Source of the DNA: Rotaria socialis
Taxonomy: Eukaryota > Rotifera > Eurotatoria > Philodinida > Philodinidae
Assembly: GCA_905331475.1 (NCBI GenBank)
Contig: CAJNYU010001720.1
Span: 111,427 to 175,426 of the forward strand
Direction of reading: 5' to 3'
DNA: 64,000 nucleotides
In this document: positions 62,770 to 64,000 of the stretch, piece after piece
Numbering within the stretch: the stretch's first letter is position 1
How the letters are laid out: each line of letters starts with the position of its first letter
Notes under the pieces: generated by a model
What the model saw: only the letters and a program-made list of their open reading frames with translations
Database searches by the model: none
Told to the model about the DNA's origin: nothing
Program-made: the position numbers and the translations under genes

Positions 62770-63415
62770 GGTGTGTACAATGATAGAGAATCTCACGCTC
62801 TATTACGCTATGCATTTGATTTTGGAATAATTTCTGTTTTCTATTCAATTATGGATAAGAAATCGGGAAAAAAAGAAAACAAAAATTCTATAGATAACAA
62901 TTTGAGGAGAAAAATATTTTCACCGTGCAAGAATTGTTTTTAACAGAAGGATGCAGCGCAATATATTCGTATATGAATTTGTAGAGAATTTTAAGTACTA
63001 TTAAACTATGAAGCTAGCTTCCCGAAAACGCTAGTTGTTTGTTAGTGATGAAATAATAAAAATATTGGATAGGTCAATTTTTTACAGATGGAAGTTTTTG
63101 ATGAAAATGTTAAGACTTTTTCTAAGCCAAAATTTAATCTGCCAAACTTCTGAGAACATTATGCGATGCATTTTGATGTGCTCTTTCAAACGAGAGTACT
63201 TTCAATGGATATGATCTCACTGATCCGACTAAGATGCCCAAAGTGCGTTGGCATGGTTTTTGAAAATTAAATATGGTGCGAATCAAAACTTATTCTTGGA
63301 TATAGAACTTTTAAAAGTCACAAAGGATAGCCCGTGATCGATAGTATCTTTGGTGAAAAACTCTCAGTTATATCTCTTATAACTTGGGAGAAAATGAAAA
63401 TATACTGAAAAATAC
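62770..63415 (-). repeat. right long inverted repeat of the 3.8 kb element
   Basis: Pairs with 59612-60258. It carries the plus-strand end (up to 62943) of an 87-codon frame beginning with a hydrophobic stretch near 62680. The HALLRYAFDFG peptide lies within the arm. Confidence 0.8.
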
Positions 63416-63420
63416 GACAA

Positions 63421-63723
63421 TACCCAGGTCGAAAAATCTGACATAAGATCTTATGAAATACATACAAGATCTTTGAATATGGGCGAAATCTTACAAGAAT
63501 CTGACAGAAAATCGTAGTCTCTGAGATCTTATATCAAGTCAGACAGTCATATTCTTGAAAGATCCTACACTAATAAGATCTTTCAAGAATCTGACTGTCC
63601 GACTTGATATAAGATCTCAGAGACTACGATTTTTTGTATGATTTTCATATGATCTTGTAAGATCATACAAGATCAGATTCAGATTGTTATCAGATCTTAG
63701 TATCTGATTGTTTGTCCTGGGTA
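63421..63723. repeat. palindromic MITE-like element, copy 1
   Basis: About 300 bp beginning TACCCAGG and ending CCTGGGTA. Internally it is an extended inverted repeat of AATCGTAGTCTCTGAGATCT and its complement around a centre near 63575, rich in AGATCTT motifs. It abuts the right arm of the 3.8 kb element. Confidence 0.8.
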
Positions 63724-63758
63724 AAAAAATGTCTGATTTTGATCGGGTACCCATACTT

Positions 63759-64000
63759 TCAACCCAGGGCAAACAATCAGATGTTAAGATCTGATAAGAT
63801 TCTGCATCTGATCTTATACGATCGTGTAAGATCCGACAAAAAATCGTACAAAAATCGTAGTCTCTGAGATCTTATATCAAGTCGCAGAATCAGATTCTTG
63901 AAGGATCTTATCAATGTGTACGATCTTTCAAGAATCTGATTGTGAGACTTGATCTAAGATCTCAGAGACTACGATTTTTTGTCAGATTCTTGTAAGACTT
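63759..64000. repeat. palindromic MITE-like element, copy 2 (cut by window edge)
   Basis: Begins ACCCAGGGCAAACAATCAGA, matching the reverse complement of the right end of copy 1, then follows the same order of blocks, including AATCGTAGTCTCTGAGATCT and its mirror. The distal end lies beyond the window. Confidence 0.8.

Larger units (their letters stand above)
59612..63415. mobile_element. 3.8 kb element with long (about 646 bp) terminal inverted repeats
   Basis: Left arm 59612-60258 and right arm 62770-63415 are reverse complements with modest divergence: TTTTCAGTATATTTTAAT and CTCCCAAGTTATAA at the outer end, ACTCTCGTTTGAAAG in the middle, TGATAGAGAA.(C)TCACGCTCTATTACGC at the inner end. 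Both arms encode, reading inward to outward, a related peptide (HALLR-F/Y, FDF, VFYS, MDEK/MDKK). The 2.5 kb core has no long open frame; fragments with stops (e.g. 61978-62094) suggest lost coding capacity. A second foldback sits inside. The class could not be named; long-TIR DNA transposon or foldback element is likely. Confidence 0.75.

Noticed and set aside
1..64000. CRISPR arrays, rRNA genes, bacterial operons, riboswitches
   Set aside because: None seen; the repeats present are microsatellites, minisatellites and inverted repeats typical of an animal genome.

Overview
This is an animal nuclear window: AT-rich, genes cut into short exons by many 45-80 bp GT-AG introns, no bacterial operons. 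The best guess at the organism is a bdelloid rotifer. Grounds are the ADP-ribosyltransferase/TPR protein type that is greatly expanded in bdelloids, the compact introns, bacterial-type metabolic genes among animal genes, and G-rich repeats resembling the TGTGGG telomere unit I recall for bdelloids. The species call is inference.

Layout. 1-4.6 kb, minus strand: 5' end of the XPF/ERCC4 repair nuclease (cut by the window edge), a beta-1,4-galactosyltransferase-family enzyme, and a UBE2Q ubiquitin-conjugating enzyme. 5.2-16.0 kb, plus strand: a complete 33-exon ATG2 (autophagy lipid-transfer protein), 2063 residues when my exons are joined, with frame kept throughout. 18.6-19.8 kb: a small EVI1/PRDM16-like zinc-finger protein with a CtBP-binding-type motif. 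23.5-23.7 kb: an intronless 76-residue Gly/His-rich protein with its own TATA box and poly(A) signal. 23.8-32.2 kb: an 8.5 kb gene-poor, microsatellite-rich stretch. 32.3-36.5 kb: a discoidin domain receptor whose kinase domain looks catalytically dead. 36.6-40.9 kb: three different inverted-repeat (MITE-like) elements. 41.0-43.8 kb: an ADP-ribosyltransferase-TPR protein. 44.4-46.6 kb, minus strand: intronless bacterial-type IspF and IspE, enzymes of the MEP isoprenoid pathway that animals normally lack. 50.4-54.8 kb: a UPF0462 (C4orf33) protein and LRRC71. 59.6-63.4 kb: a 3.8 kb element with roughly 646 bp terminal inverted repeats and a second long foldback inside. The window ends in two copies of another palindromic element.

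Most intron-bearing genes are ordinary animal housekeeping or signalling genes. The unusual part is 37-47 kb, where an expanded ART-TPR gene and two adjacent bacterial-type MEP genes lie among foldback elements and a G-rich repeat. IspE and IspF catalyse consecutive pathway steps (phosphorylation of CDP-methylerythritol, then cyclisation), and both reading frames are intact. All identifications are by eye from family knowledge; no search was run.
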